Assembly: GCF_029168945.1 (NCBI RefSeq)
Contig: NC_083603.1
Location: 33,329,396-33,393,395, forward strand
Source of the DNA: Cannabis sativa
Taxonomy: Eukaryota; Streptophyta; Magnoliopsida; Rosales; Cannabaceae
Length of the DNA: 64,000 bases
Direction of reading: 5' to 3'
The position numbers were made by a program, and so were the translations under genes. This document shows, piece after piece, positions 38,451-46,834 of the stretch. Position 1 is the stretch's first letter; each line of letters begins with the position of its first letter. The notes beneath the pieces were generated by a model, which did no database searches, was not told where the DNA came from, and saw nothing but the letters and a program-made list of their open reading frames with translations.

Positions 38451-40226
38451 ATGGAGAATACCACACCCATTGCAGTACCCCCTGTTGCTATGTTTGTTCC
38501 ATCCATGGCATCGACTGGTGATCCTACAGTGGCTCCTACAGTCGAGACTGCACTGCCTAATCCCTGTCGTGACATTGTCCTCTATCAGTCGGAGGTTGGT
38601 GGTTCTGCACATCCCCCAAGTCCTGAGTCGACTCCGTCTCCACCCTCACCTCCGGTCAGTCAGAAACCTCGTACATTTCTAAGTAAGGCTCCTCCTCTCT
38701 CTAAAAAGGTTCGACCTTCACTGTCGTCTCCTTCCCCACCTGTGTCAAAACGAGTCACTCGTTCTTCGTCGAGTCACCAGTCTCCCTCGAAACCCGTAGG
38801 CCTTCCTCGTCCTCCATCTAAGGTTTCTATTCCTACCCCAACCAGTGAACGTGTTCAAACCAAACAAAAATCCTCAAGTGACACCACATATCAACCACCT
38901 GAAAAGAAATCCAAGAAAAAACCCACTCCAGTTGCCTCTACAGATTCATCTCCCAAACGGTCGTCTAGATGTTCTAAAAAGTCCAAACTTCCCAAAGCAC
39001 CTATATCAACTGTCGACCCAGCAACAGTACAATGTTTTGTTGATGCCTCTAAAGTCTCTGTTTATCAACGGTGGTTTGGTAGTCGTGAGCTTTGGTTCGA
39101 ACAAGTGGTTATCTTAGATGATTTTCCTGAACTGCATGAGTTTTTAAAACTTAGGAAATGGGTAAACACAGTCACCAACTTGTCTGCTCCTCATCCCATC
39201 TTAGTTCGAGAATTCTATGCCAACCTAGATAGGACTGTTATTGCTGAGGGTCATCCAGGGTGTGTGAGTGCCTTTGTTAGGGGTCATAGAGTTCCTTTTG
39301 GTCCATCCACTATTGCATCTTTATTGAAAGTTGAGTCCATTAGGAAACCAACATATGGGAAACACTTCAATCCAGATCAAACTTTGATGGGTAGAGTGCG
39401 AACTGGCAGGGATGACTATATTTGGGAGAAACAGGAAATCCTGGTCACTCATCTGACTCCATTCTATAGGGTTCTTCATCGGATAGCCTTGTACAATTGG
39501 TTTCCTAATTCTCATTTTTCCATTGTTACACTTGAGATTGGCAAGTTCTTGTATGCTGTAGGCACTAATGTGTCCATTGATCTACCCTCGCTCATCTTTG
39601 AAAGGATACTTGAAGCCTCAGAAACTACTGGCACTCGTAACAAGCTACCATTTCCAAGTCTAGTTCAACGAGTTCTTATGGATGCTCACACTCCTCTTAC
39701 AACGCATGATTATCAAGTTCAGAATCCGGTTCTCAGTAAGAGCTTTCTCTCTGTGGTCAATAGGAAGCCTTCCTCAACCACTCCCTCTGGAACCAAAGTG
39801 AGTAAAGGTAAGTCTCCTATGTTCAAAGGACTTTCGGATTCCAGCTGGCAGGTACAAATGTTTTCTGAGTTTCAATCTTTTGCCAAACGTTATAAGAAGG
39901 ATCAAAAGCGTCAGCTTGCCTTTGAGGCCTCCATGTATCAAATGGTTCGCTCTATCAAGTCAACTCTTTTGCACCATTTTCCTAGGGATTCTCTGCCTGA
40001 CATCTCTTTGCCTGAGTTTCATCGTGATTCGTTTGGTGCATCATCTGACACGTCTAGAAGTAATGCACATATGCAGGGGGAGCCTTCAGCATTTGATCCT
40101 GTCACCAGTTCAGCACAACCTGATCTGGATCCTCCAGTTGACTCTACAACACCCTTGGTGTCGACTGGGCCACCTTCCCAGGGGGAGTCTGGCACAGCAC
40201 AGGAACCCACAGATCATATTCAATGA
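38451..40226 (+). CDS. SIRE-type ORF3, 591-residue putative plant transposon protein
   Basis: A single open frame of 591 residues lies between pol and the 3' LTR. Residues 1-190 are very rich in Pro, Ser and Lys and look disordered, with basic clusters (PEKKSKKKP) that could be nuclear signals. Residues about 195-410 form a folded-looking region (VYQRWFGSRELWFEQV, LHEFLKLRKWV, REFYANL, LHRIALYNWFP, FLYAVGTN). This resembles the putative plant transposon protein domain found in some copia and gypsy elements. The tail is polar. I see no signal peptide or membrane segment, so an envelope role is not supported. It is intact although gag and pol are broken. Confidence 0.75.
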   Translation: MENTTPIAVPPVAMFVPSMASTGDPTVAPTVETALPNPCRDIVLYQSEVGGSAHPPSPESTPSPPSPPVSQKPRTFLSKAPPLSKKVRPSLSSPSPPVSKRVTRSSSSHQSPSKPVGLPRPPSKVSIPTPTSERVQTKQKSSSDTTYQPPEKKSKKKPTPVASTDSSPKRSSRCSKKSKLPKAPISTVDPATVQCFVDASKVSVYQRWFGSRELWFEQVVILDDFPELHEFLKLRKWVNTVTNLSAPHPILVREFYANLDRTVIAEGHPGCVSAFVRGHRVPFGPSTIASLLKVESIRKPTYGKHFNPDQTLMGRVRTGRDDYIWEKQEILVTHLTPFYRVLHRIALYNWFPNSHFSIVTLEIGKFLYAVGTNVSIDLPSLIFERILEASETTGTRNKLPFPSLVQRVLMDAHTPLTTHDYQVQNPVLSKSFLSVVNRKPSSTTPSGTKVSKGKSPMFKGLSDSSWQVQMFSEFQSFAKRYKKDQKRQLAFEASMYQMVRSIKSTLLHHFPRDSLPDISLPEFHRDSFGASSDTSRSNAHMQGEPSAFDPVTSSAQPDLDPPVDSTTPLVSTGPPSQGESGTAQEPTDHIQ

Positions 40227-40371
40227 AGAGGGAGATATTTGTGTTTCATTTTTGTTTTGTAGTAGCTTTGTTTATATTCCTAAAGACATATATATCTGGA
40301 TTATTAACTCTGTTTTTTTTTTTTTTTTGTGGTCTTTAGTTTTGTTTGTTTGTCATTGAACATAACCTGTC

Positions 40372-40382
40372 AAGGGGGAGAA
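40372..40382 (+). other. Polypurine tract of SIRE-type element
   Basis: AAGGGGGAGAA lies directly before the 3' LTR start at 40383, the normal plus-strand primer position. Confidence 0.9.
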
Positions 40383-41129
40383 TGTTAGTGTCATTATTTT
40401 GTGACAGTTTTTGTTCTGTTCAATGTCTAGTCGTATCTATGTTTTTAGTCTATTATATCTACACTAGCGTTCTGTTACGTGAGTTTCAGTTAAGTATTAG
40501 TTAGTGCCAGGTGGACTTATTTTGTGGATATATAAATAGTCGGTTTCTGTTAGTAAATGAATTATCCATAAAATCGTTCAGGTAGTTATTTCGGTTGTGT
40601 GTGGAGATAGAGTCGTATCTTGTTTCTTGTTGTTGTGATTACAGGTCAGATCGTGGAGCTTGAGGATGATCATCAATGGCGGAATGATCTGAATTTGGAA
40701 TTGCTGAGTTCAAACTGAAGGGAGTTCAGTGTCATCTTCATCATCAGATCTGAAGGGATTTCAGGTTGAAGGCATGTTGAAGAAGAGCTCAGTTGCTGCA
40801 CAAGGGATTGTGCATTAACAATCAGTGTTCTTGATTGTTGTTGGTAATTCATTACTAATTGCTGTTAAGGTTGTATTTGATTCCTTTAGAGAGAATTGGA
40901 AATTGTAATATGAACCTTTGAGAATTAGTAGATGAATTTACCCTGGTTCGGGGAACCCAAGCACTAGTCGGCTGAGATGTGTTCTCAGTGCAGATGAAGC
41001 TTGTAAATTGTTGTGTGATTTACTGCTTGACTATTAATTCATGTCTATAATTCATATCTTGAAATCAATCAATCTAAAGATAATCAACTTGGTAATTTGG
41101 ATCATCAAAATCAACAAGTTGTACTTTCA
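40383..41129 (+). repeat. 3' LTR of SIRE-type element
   Basis: The LTR is 747 bp and ends GTACTTTCA before the GGCTT duplication. It differs from the 5' LTR at about 12 positions, roughly 1.6 percent. Confidence 0.93.
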
Positions 41130-42288
41130 GGCTTCAGCGAAGGCCAAATCATGTTCATCATCCATATTCAAATCTATAATAGGATCGTTATTGTAGAAGG
41201 TAGTATCGAACTCCTCAAACTATCAAATCCTGTCGCTTCTTGCTGTTGATCTACATTGGTCGGAACCTCTACATTGGTCGGAACCTCCTCATTCACACCA
41301 ATCCCAACATCTGTTTCGGGAACGAAAGACCCTACCACACTCCGAGGGAGAGGATTAGTAGGCGGCGTAGTCTCCGAATTCCCAACTTTTCTCACCTTGG
41401 TCACGAATAATGGCATAAACTCTATGTTTGACATTGTTGCCCTCATCTCTAAGAACGTTCTAAGTTGGCGTTCTTTCTTAATAACCTCTGGCGGAACCAT
41501 TTGTCCCTTCATGTACAAGGAACAAATCTCCAATTTTAAATCATACGCCAAAGGATCAACCTCCAACTCTTCATATAAAATTTGGCGCATTTGTTGTAGG
41601 GTTGTGTCAGTTTTAACTGTCAACGTCAAGCTGCCTTCTGCTTTGTAAACTCAATTATAACCCTCAACACACCAAACACCATCGTACAATACAACAAGAA
41701 ACACTGTCGATCCTGCAATTTCAAACAAAAAAAGGTGAGTACAGGAAAAAATACCAAAAAAATAACAAATATTGACATTCTATCGATACCCCATTGACAT
41801 TATGTCGATAAAAATAGCAACACTTCATTTTGCAGTTCTCATCGATAAACTATCGACAAATTATCGACATAGTATCGATATAGACTCCACAATGCACTTT
41901 GCATGCCAGACACGTGTACAATGGTAATTAATCTTTTCAACCATCGACAAGCTATCGACATTGTATCGATATTCACTCGATAAATACACATTGCATGCGT
42001 TTCACTAGTACAGTTACACATTTAATGTTAATTAATTTTTTCTACATTCCCAACAACTATTCCCAACCACCAATTTGCATGTCAGACACGTGTACTATCG
42101 ATAAGCCATCGACATAACGTCGACATCATATCGATAATATGCTTGCCGGTTTTTTCGTTTTGTGTGTAATCGACAAATTATCGACATAGTATCGATATTC
42201 TGTCGATAATTACACTTCATGCGTTGCACTTGTACAGTTACACATTTAATGGCCATTAATTTTTCTTACATTCCCATCATGTATACTG

Positions 42289-42299
42289 CTATATAAAAG
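42289..42299 (+). promoter_or_regulatory. TATA box of small MULE ORF
   Basis: CTATATAAAAG lies about 100 bases before the ATG at 42398. That spacing fits a TATA-driven promoter with a leader of about 70-80 bases, and a pyrimidine-rich CTCTTCTCTTCTACTTCTC tract follows in the leader. Confidence 0.6.
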
Positions 42300-42397
42300 C
42301 AAATTCCTTTCTAATTTATAAGTGCTCTTCTCTTCTACTTCTCTTATACTTAAAAATTAAAGGCAAATTTCTCTTATACTTCTCCTAACTTCTAAAT

Positions 42398-42721
42398 ATG
42401 TCTACTAGAAAGAACAAGGGCGAATTCCCAATTCTAACTCCTGAAGAGCTCAAGCAGGAGCCTGATGTTGGCATAGTTACTCCTCAAATGCAAAAAGTTC
42501 TAGACGACTATAGACGTTTTGAAAAAGAACAAAATCGGAACGAGTTAAGGCTGATACAACTTGAAGCACAATTTAGCAAAACTGGTGTATGGCCGGCTCC
42601 ACCACCAGGGTTCCCCGAAAGGTGTCGTCGTTGCAAATTAGGCATCTTTAATGGTAAACCGGTAAAGCCTGGATCTTTATGCAAGTATTGCAAGTCTCAC
42701 CCACAAGCCAAACAATTTTAA
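42398..42721 (+). CDS. Small uncharacterised CXXC protein encoded in MULE right arm
   Basis: I do not recognise this 107-residue protein. It starts MSTRKNKGEFPILTPEELKQ. It has a charged, probably helical stretch at residues about 27-65 that could form a short coiled coil, then PPPGFPERC. It ends with a C-X2-C-X15-C-X2-C arrangement (CRRCK and CKYC, residues 76-98) that could bind one zinc ion. The frame is intact, unlike the two large MULE genes. A TATA box stands upstream, and motif arrays flank it on both sides. It is divergent from the transposase gene. It may be an accessory factor of the transposon or a captured gene piece; no function can be claimed. Confidence 0.55.
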   Translation: MSTRKNKGEFPILTPEELKQEPDVGIVTPQMQKVLDDYRRFEKEQNRNELRLIQLEAQFSKTGVWPAPPPGFPERCRRCKLGIFNGKPVKPGSLCKYCKSHPQAKQF

Positions 42722-43319
42722 TTTGTTATTTTATGGTTGTTTTGTGGAGAGTTTTAATGTTTGTTTTTTTTTTTTAATGAACTCTTTAATACTATGTTTG
42801 TTATGTTTCTTTTTTCAATGTTATATTATGTTTGTTAGGTTATGTTTGTTATGTTTTTTTTTTCAATTTTTTATCTTAAAGTCGACAATACATCGACATT
42901 CCATCGATATATTGTCGACACTGTTGGTCGACTAAATGTCGACATACTATCGACAACATGTCGATAAATTCTGAAATAACTTCTAAATTTTATTTTGCTT
43001 TTCTAATCGACATGATATCGACAAACTGTCGACAACATGTCGATAATGGTCATCCCTGGCCTTTTTTAGCAAGGTATCGACATAGCATCGATATGCTATC
43101 GATAAACTGTCGAGAATATCTAGGAAACTCAGATTTCGACAGAAAACTAGATCTGCAAGATCTCTACCATTTTAGACCAAAAACCACCACTTCCAACAAA
43201 TACGACACATATAACGAAAGCAAACTACATAAAGTCTAACAAAATATTTAAAACGCAACTTACCCATTATAATGGTGTAAGATTCTTGAGTGAGATTGGG
43301 GTGTGCTCCAATTTTCCAC

Positions 43320-43595
43320 CACCGCCCACCGAGAAACAACCATTCGACAAGGAAGAGAGAGAGGGACGAGAGAGATGGACGACAGAGAGGGAAGTTTTTT
43401 CAGTTTTTTCTAGAGAGAGAGAGAGAGGTGCACGAGAGGGAAGAGAGAGGGAGATTTTTTCAGTTTTTACCAATTTTTTTTTTAAAAAAAGGGTAAAATA
43501 GGAAGTTCATGTAATCAATGTAAGTAATTTGTACAAATTAGTGGATGGTCTAAAATTTGATATTAGGGGTTTTATTAGTGTCAAAAAGTGAAATG
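43320..43595 (-). repeat. Right MULE terminal inverted repeat, GA-rich inner part
   Basis: Positions 43545-43594 are the reverse complement of the left end with a few mismatches. Inward, the GA-rich block 43350-43470 (AGAGAGAGAGAGG) mirrors the CT-rich block on the left. The outer boundary is placed where similarity to the left end stops. Confidence 0.65.
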
Positions 43596-43676
43596 ACAAA
43601 ACGATTTAACTAAATTTGTGGGAGGATAATTTTTTTAATTATTATCATTATTTTTTTATATTATGGTTAAATTAAA

Positions 43677-44569
43677 GGGTAAATACTTATGTTTCTAATA
43701 ATTATTACTTGGTACCTTTTATTTAGAAATCCTACCGACTTGGTACCCTTTCTTTAAAATTAAGTAGACATAAATTTTTAGTATGACTAGATTACCCCCA
43801 CATTTTAATATTTTATTTGAATTTAAATTATTTTAAAATACTATATTTTATTAAAATAAAACTCAATACGATTAAAATTTCATATTTATCTTTATTCAAA
43901 ATGAAGAAAAAAAATGAAAAGCTTTTATTATTATCTCTACTGCCTTTTTAGATGTGAATAATGGTCTGTTCTTTCTTCCATATTCTTCTTTATTTTTTTG
44001 TATATTCTGTTTGCAGCATATATATAAATTATTACGTAACTTTAAGAAACTTTGCTCCTGGAAACTAATGCATATGCCGAGCACTTAGAATCATTTGTTA
44101 GCTGTAAACTTTGTTGGGTATTTTTCGCCATTGATGCTTGGTTTTGTGAACTTTGATAAAAGTCACGCTTCTTTTCTTTATTATTATTACTTATATATTT
44201 TGTTATTAAGTTGTGAAGAAGAAAAAAGAGAAGTGTTGAGAATCTCTAGGTTTAGTGGGAAAGTGTTGTATTTGTAGTTGAAAAAATGTAGATTGCTGTT
44301 GTTGTAAAAGTTGAATCGTATAGAATTTTATTTTTGATTTTTGATTTTAATAAAATCAGATAATATTTTAAAACAATTTAAATCTAAATAAAAATATTAA
44401 AACAAGGGGTAATTTAGTCATACTATAAATTTATATCCACTAAATTTAAAGAGAGGGTATCAAGTGTGTATGATTTGTAAATAAGGGGTACCAAGTGATT
44501 ATTATTAGAAACATAAGGTATTAAGTTTGTATTTTAATAAAATACAAGGTACCAAATAAGTATTTATCC
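43677..44569. mobile_element. MULE-type MITE with long inverted repeats
   Basis: The 893-bp element starts GGGTAAATACTTATGTTTCT and ends AATAAGTATTTATCC. Its inverted repeats run about 130-180 bp with indels and share TACTTGGTACC and TATGACTARATTACCCC. An exact 9-bp duplication, TAAATTAAA, flanks it (43668-43676, 44570-44578), as expected for Mutator-type insertion. It has no transposase gene; short ORFs inside look accidental. Confidence 0.88.
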
Positions 44570-44578
44570 TAAATTAAA

Positions 44579-45400
44579 TAATTCTAATATAAATTTATCA
44601 CACACAAAACCTAGTTTTCATATCGTCTCTTCTCCTCCTTTATTTTCGCCTCTGAAGTATTATTTTATTTGGTGATTTACAGCAACTCCAAAAGGATTTG
44701 TATGAGGAAGACTCTAGTCTTCTACAAACGACATCATCATTACCAATAATATACATGGTGAGAATAATTCTCTGGAAGGTGAGTTTGCCTTTGATTAAAA
44801 TTATGAGTATGATATTATAAGTGGCAAAAGATAATAATTAAATGGAACAGCAAAGGCTTTCAACTGAAGAGCCCTAACAGATTTGAATCGCCTCCCTCCC
44901 TCTCTCTTATTTTATCGGCTGTCCACCATCTCTCCCATTCAAGAATTCATGCACAGAGTTTTTCGGCAAGCCTTAGGCAATTGTATAGACAATAAACTTG
45001 AGGACAAGATATTATCGAAGGAGAAGACTATTGTATTGATCTTCTTGATTGATGCCCAAGTTTTTCTCATTCCCACATCAACGTCTTCTTTAGTGAGGGG
45101 TTCAAGAACAGTGGTCTGAGAGTGGTTCGGTTGGCTCAACGACGCCCTCTGTTTCAGATTTTTGTTTTCATTTATTAATTTACTATTATTAGTTTAATTC
45201 CAATTAATATTTTTATGGGGTTAGAATTATAAGGAGTTCATTCCTTAATTAATTTTAATGTTGTGATCGTGTTTATGTGTTGAAACTAATTTAGTTTTTC
45301 CATTAGTCTTATCTTTTGACATGGTTCTTTAGCCTTGTCTTTTGACATGATTTTTTAGTCTTTTCCTTGTAGTTTTTTCTAGTTCGAGTCTTGTCTTTTG
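44579..45400. other. Sequence of unclear origin, gene-fragment-like
   Basis: It is less AT-rich than its flanks, with CT-rich stretches such as CCTCCCTCCCTCTCTC at 44889 that look like gene leader sequence. I recognise no domain. It may be captured DNA of the possible Helitron ending at 46223. Confidence 0.35.
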
Positions 45401-45411
45401 GCATGGGTTGT

Positions 45412-45755
45412 GTAGCTCAGAATCATCATGGTGCTATGGTAGAAGCATTCAAGAAGGGGAAGATTGGATGTGTTCAACCCGAAATTGCTGAGATAATAGG
45501 CATTAAAGAAGCATTGAGTTGGATTGCAACTCATTCGTGAGATAGAGTCATGTTGGAAACATATAGCTTGGTGTGTGTCCAAGCGATTCAGAGCGGTACT
45601 TTATGCCTTCACAATTTGTGTTTTGTAAAACAATCTGTAAATAAGTTGGCTCATTGTTTGGCAAGAGACTCTTGTTTCTCTACAGGTCGTGTGCTTCAGT
45701 TGGAGGACTGTTCCTCTGAAGTGTGTTATATTATTTTGAACGAATTTATTAATTA
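45412..45755 (+). pseudogene. RNase H-like (RVT_3) gene fragment
   Basis: The plus strand encodes GAMVEAFKKGKIGCVQPEIA and EIIGIKEALSWIATHS, then TGA, then DRVMLETYSLVCVQAIQSG. After an apparent deletion of about 15 residues it continues LCFVKQSVNKLAHCLARDSC. This is the plant RNase H-like domain common in LINE ORF2 and related host genes. The TGA stands where Trp is usual. It is a fragment without a reverse transcriptase. Confidence 0.75.
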
Positions 45756-45756
45756 A

Positions 45757-46190
45757 TAGATTTTATTATTTTTATTCAAAATATATATATATTTTTCTTA
45801 GAAAAAAAAAACTCTAATCTCTTTCATATTTATTTAATTTCAAACTTGAAGAGTTGAATAATTATGTTCTAATTATTATTACATTTTGGTGATGACAAAC
45901 ACTTTGAATGATTAGGATATAAAAATAATGTATTACGAGAAAATATATGCAAGAGTGTACGATACATATAAATTTTTTATTATTATTTAATGAATAATTT
46001 TAGCGAACTATGTATATATGTACAATTATACATAACATATATGCATTGTATGATGTTCAATTATTATTAAATAATTTTTTATCATATATTTTAAAATATA
46101 CCAATTTTAAATTATAATTCTAGATATATAATTTCAATTTTAGTAATATCAAAAACATATTTTTCTCTTATATAATTCAAAAAAATTATA
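45757..46190. other. AT-rich DNA, nothing recognised
   Basis: This stretch is AT-rich with only short ORFs. It leads into the possible Helitron 3' end. Confidence 0.5.
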
Positions 46191-46223
46191 AACAACCGCA
46201 GCAAAGCGCGGGCTATTTCCTAA
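46191..46223 (+). mobile_element. Possible Helitron 3' terminus
   Basis: CCGC (46196-46199) can pair with GCGG (46208-46211). CTAA (46220-46223) followed by T comes nine bases later. The GCAAAGCGCGGGCT sequence is typical of plant Helitron ends. No convincing 5' TC end was found, so the extent is unknown; it may include the RNase H fragment. Confidence 0.4.
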
Positions 46224-46834
46224 TTACACTATACAGCAAAACAAAAATATACTGTACAACAAAATTTATATACCAACAATCCATAATAACTCATAAAAAT
46301 TAAAAAAAATAACATAACTTTCAAATAATTTTTTTTATCAAAACTAATATAAACATACTATAATCTTTAAGTAATTTGCTTCCAACCCTAAAAAAATATA
46401 TATAAAAAATTATTAATTTTTTTATGTGATAAAAAATAATATAAATAATAAATAATTTAAAATGATCATTTTATTACAAATTTTAAAACGAGAATATTTA
46501 CTAACATAATCTTATAATTTAAGATTTACTATAATTTTTCTAAATTTTTTTCATATTTCATGTAATTTAGGGTTATTATTAGTAAATAGGTGATTACGCT
46601 AAACTAAAAAAAATATATAATATTAATTTCATTAGAATCTTTTAAACATAGAATTAAAATGTTTTGGTATTTCACTAAATTACAGCAAACAGATGGTATT
46701 TTTTGATTCTCTGAGAAAAGATGGTGTTTTCCTAATCATCAGTTACCATAAAATAAAGACCTTTCCTTGGCTCCAATTTTCTTGCTTCATTTTCTTCCCG
46801 CCTACTCACACACTCTCTCTCTACTGATACTGAA
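46224..46834. other. AT-rich DNA and promoter region of TOP6A
   Basis: It is AT-rich to about 46690 with no gene. The last 100 bases carry a CT-rich leader (CACTCTCTCTCTACTG) before the ATG at 46835. No clear TATA box is placed. Confidence 0.5.

Larger units (their letters stand above)
31605..41129 (+). mobile_element. Young SIRE-type Ty1/copia retrotransposon with ORF3
   Basis: This 9.5-kb element is complete end to end. The LTRs at 31605-32351 and 40383-41129 are each 747 bp, start TGTTAG and end CTTTCA, and differ by about 12 substitutions by eye. An exact 5-bp duplication, GGCTT (31600-31604, 41130-41134), flanks it. A tRNA-Met-type primer site, a polypurine tract, gag, pol and an extra ORF downstream of pol are in the expected order. 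The domain order, the two zinc knuckles and the extra ORF point to the SIRE/Maximus lineage. It lies 73 bp from the edge of the family B copy, inside the MULE transposase gene. Confidence 0.93.
24003..41629 (-). pseudogene. MuDR-type MULE transposase, disrupted by two retrotransposons
   Basis: Read on the minus strand, the gene is in three pieces: 41629-41135, 31604-31537 and 25745-24003. The N-terminal piece looks like the PB1-like or N-terminal region of plant MuDR proteins. The second and third pieces give the MuDR domain (segments FEWMVKKSSPDMLYVTCKAP and CKWRLRGRKK), then the MULE catalytic domain (GTFLKTKYGGIMLVAVAYD, DSWTYFLQKL, VSDRHQSI). They end with a SWIM zinc finger (CTC...CLH at about 24150-24190). 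Lesions are a frameshift near 41215, insertions at 31531/25746 and 31605/41129, a TAG at 25059-25061 and frameshifts near 24605 and 24235. It can no longer make a transposase. The family catalyses cut-and-paste transposition in the nucleus. Confidence 0.85.
41770..43115. repeat. Right subterminal arrays of TATCGACA/TGTCGATA motifs in MULE
   Basis: About 34 TCGA cores occur in two clusters, 41770-42210 and 42880-43115, mostly as TATCGACA, ATCGATA, TGTCGACA and TGTCGATA. The small ORF at 42398 lies between the clusters. The first cluster is upstream of the transposase start (41629, minus strand). The motif matches the left array at 8696-9246. Confidence 0.75.
6170..43595. mobile_element. Large Ulp1-carrying Mutator-like element (MULE), nested and degraded
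   Basis: The left end (TTTACTTTTTGACCCTAATA, then after the solo LTR CATATCAAATTTTAGACAC) matches the reverse complement of the right end (43545-43594: GTCTAAAATTTGATATTAGG, then TATTAGTGTCAAAAAGTG). The inverted repeats continue inward into CT-rich (8150-8400) and GA-rich (43320-43470) blocks. Between them lie a MuDR-type transposase (minus) and a DUF1985/Ulp1 protease gene (plus) in convergent order. This is as I recall for Ulp1-bearing MULEs such as Kaonashi of Arabidopsis and CUMULE of melon. Five later insertions account for most of the length. The exact outer base is uncertain and I found no 9-bp target duplication. Confidence 0.75.

Noticed and set aside
38451..40226. ORF3 of the copia element as an envelope gene
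   Set aside because: No signal peptide or membrane segment is visible. The sequence is Pro/Ser/Lys-rich followed by a plant transposon-type domain.
6161..43604. A 9-bp target duplication for the large MULE
   Set aside because: GAAAGGAAA on the left and GACAAAACG on the right do not match, so none is claimed.
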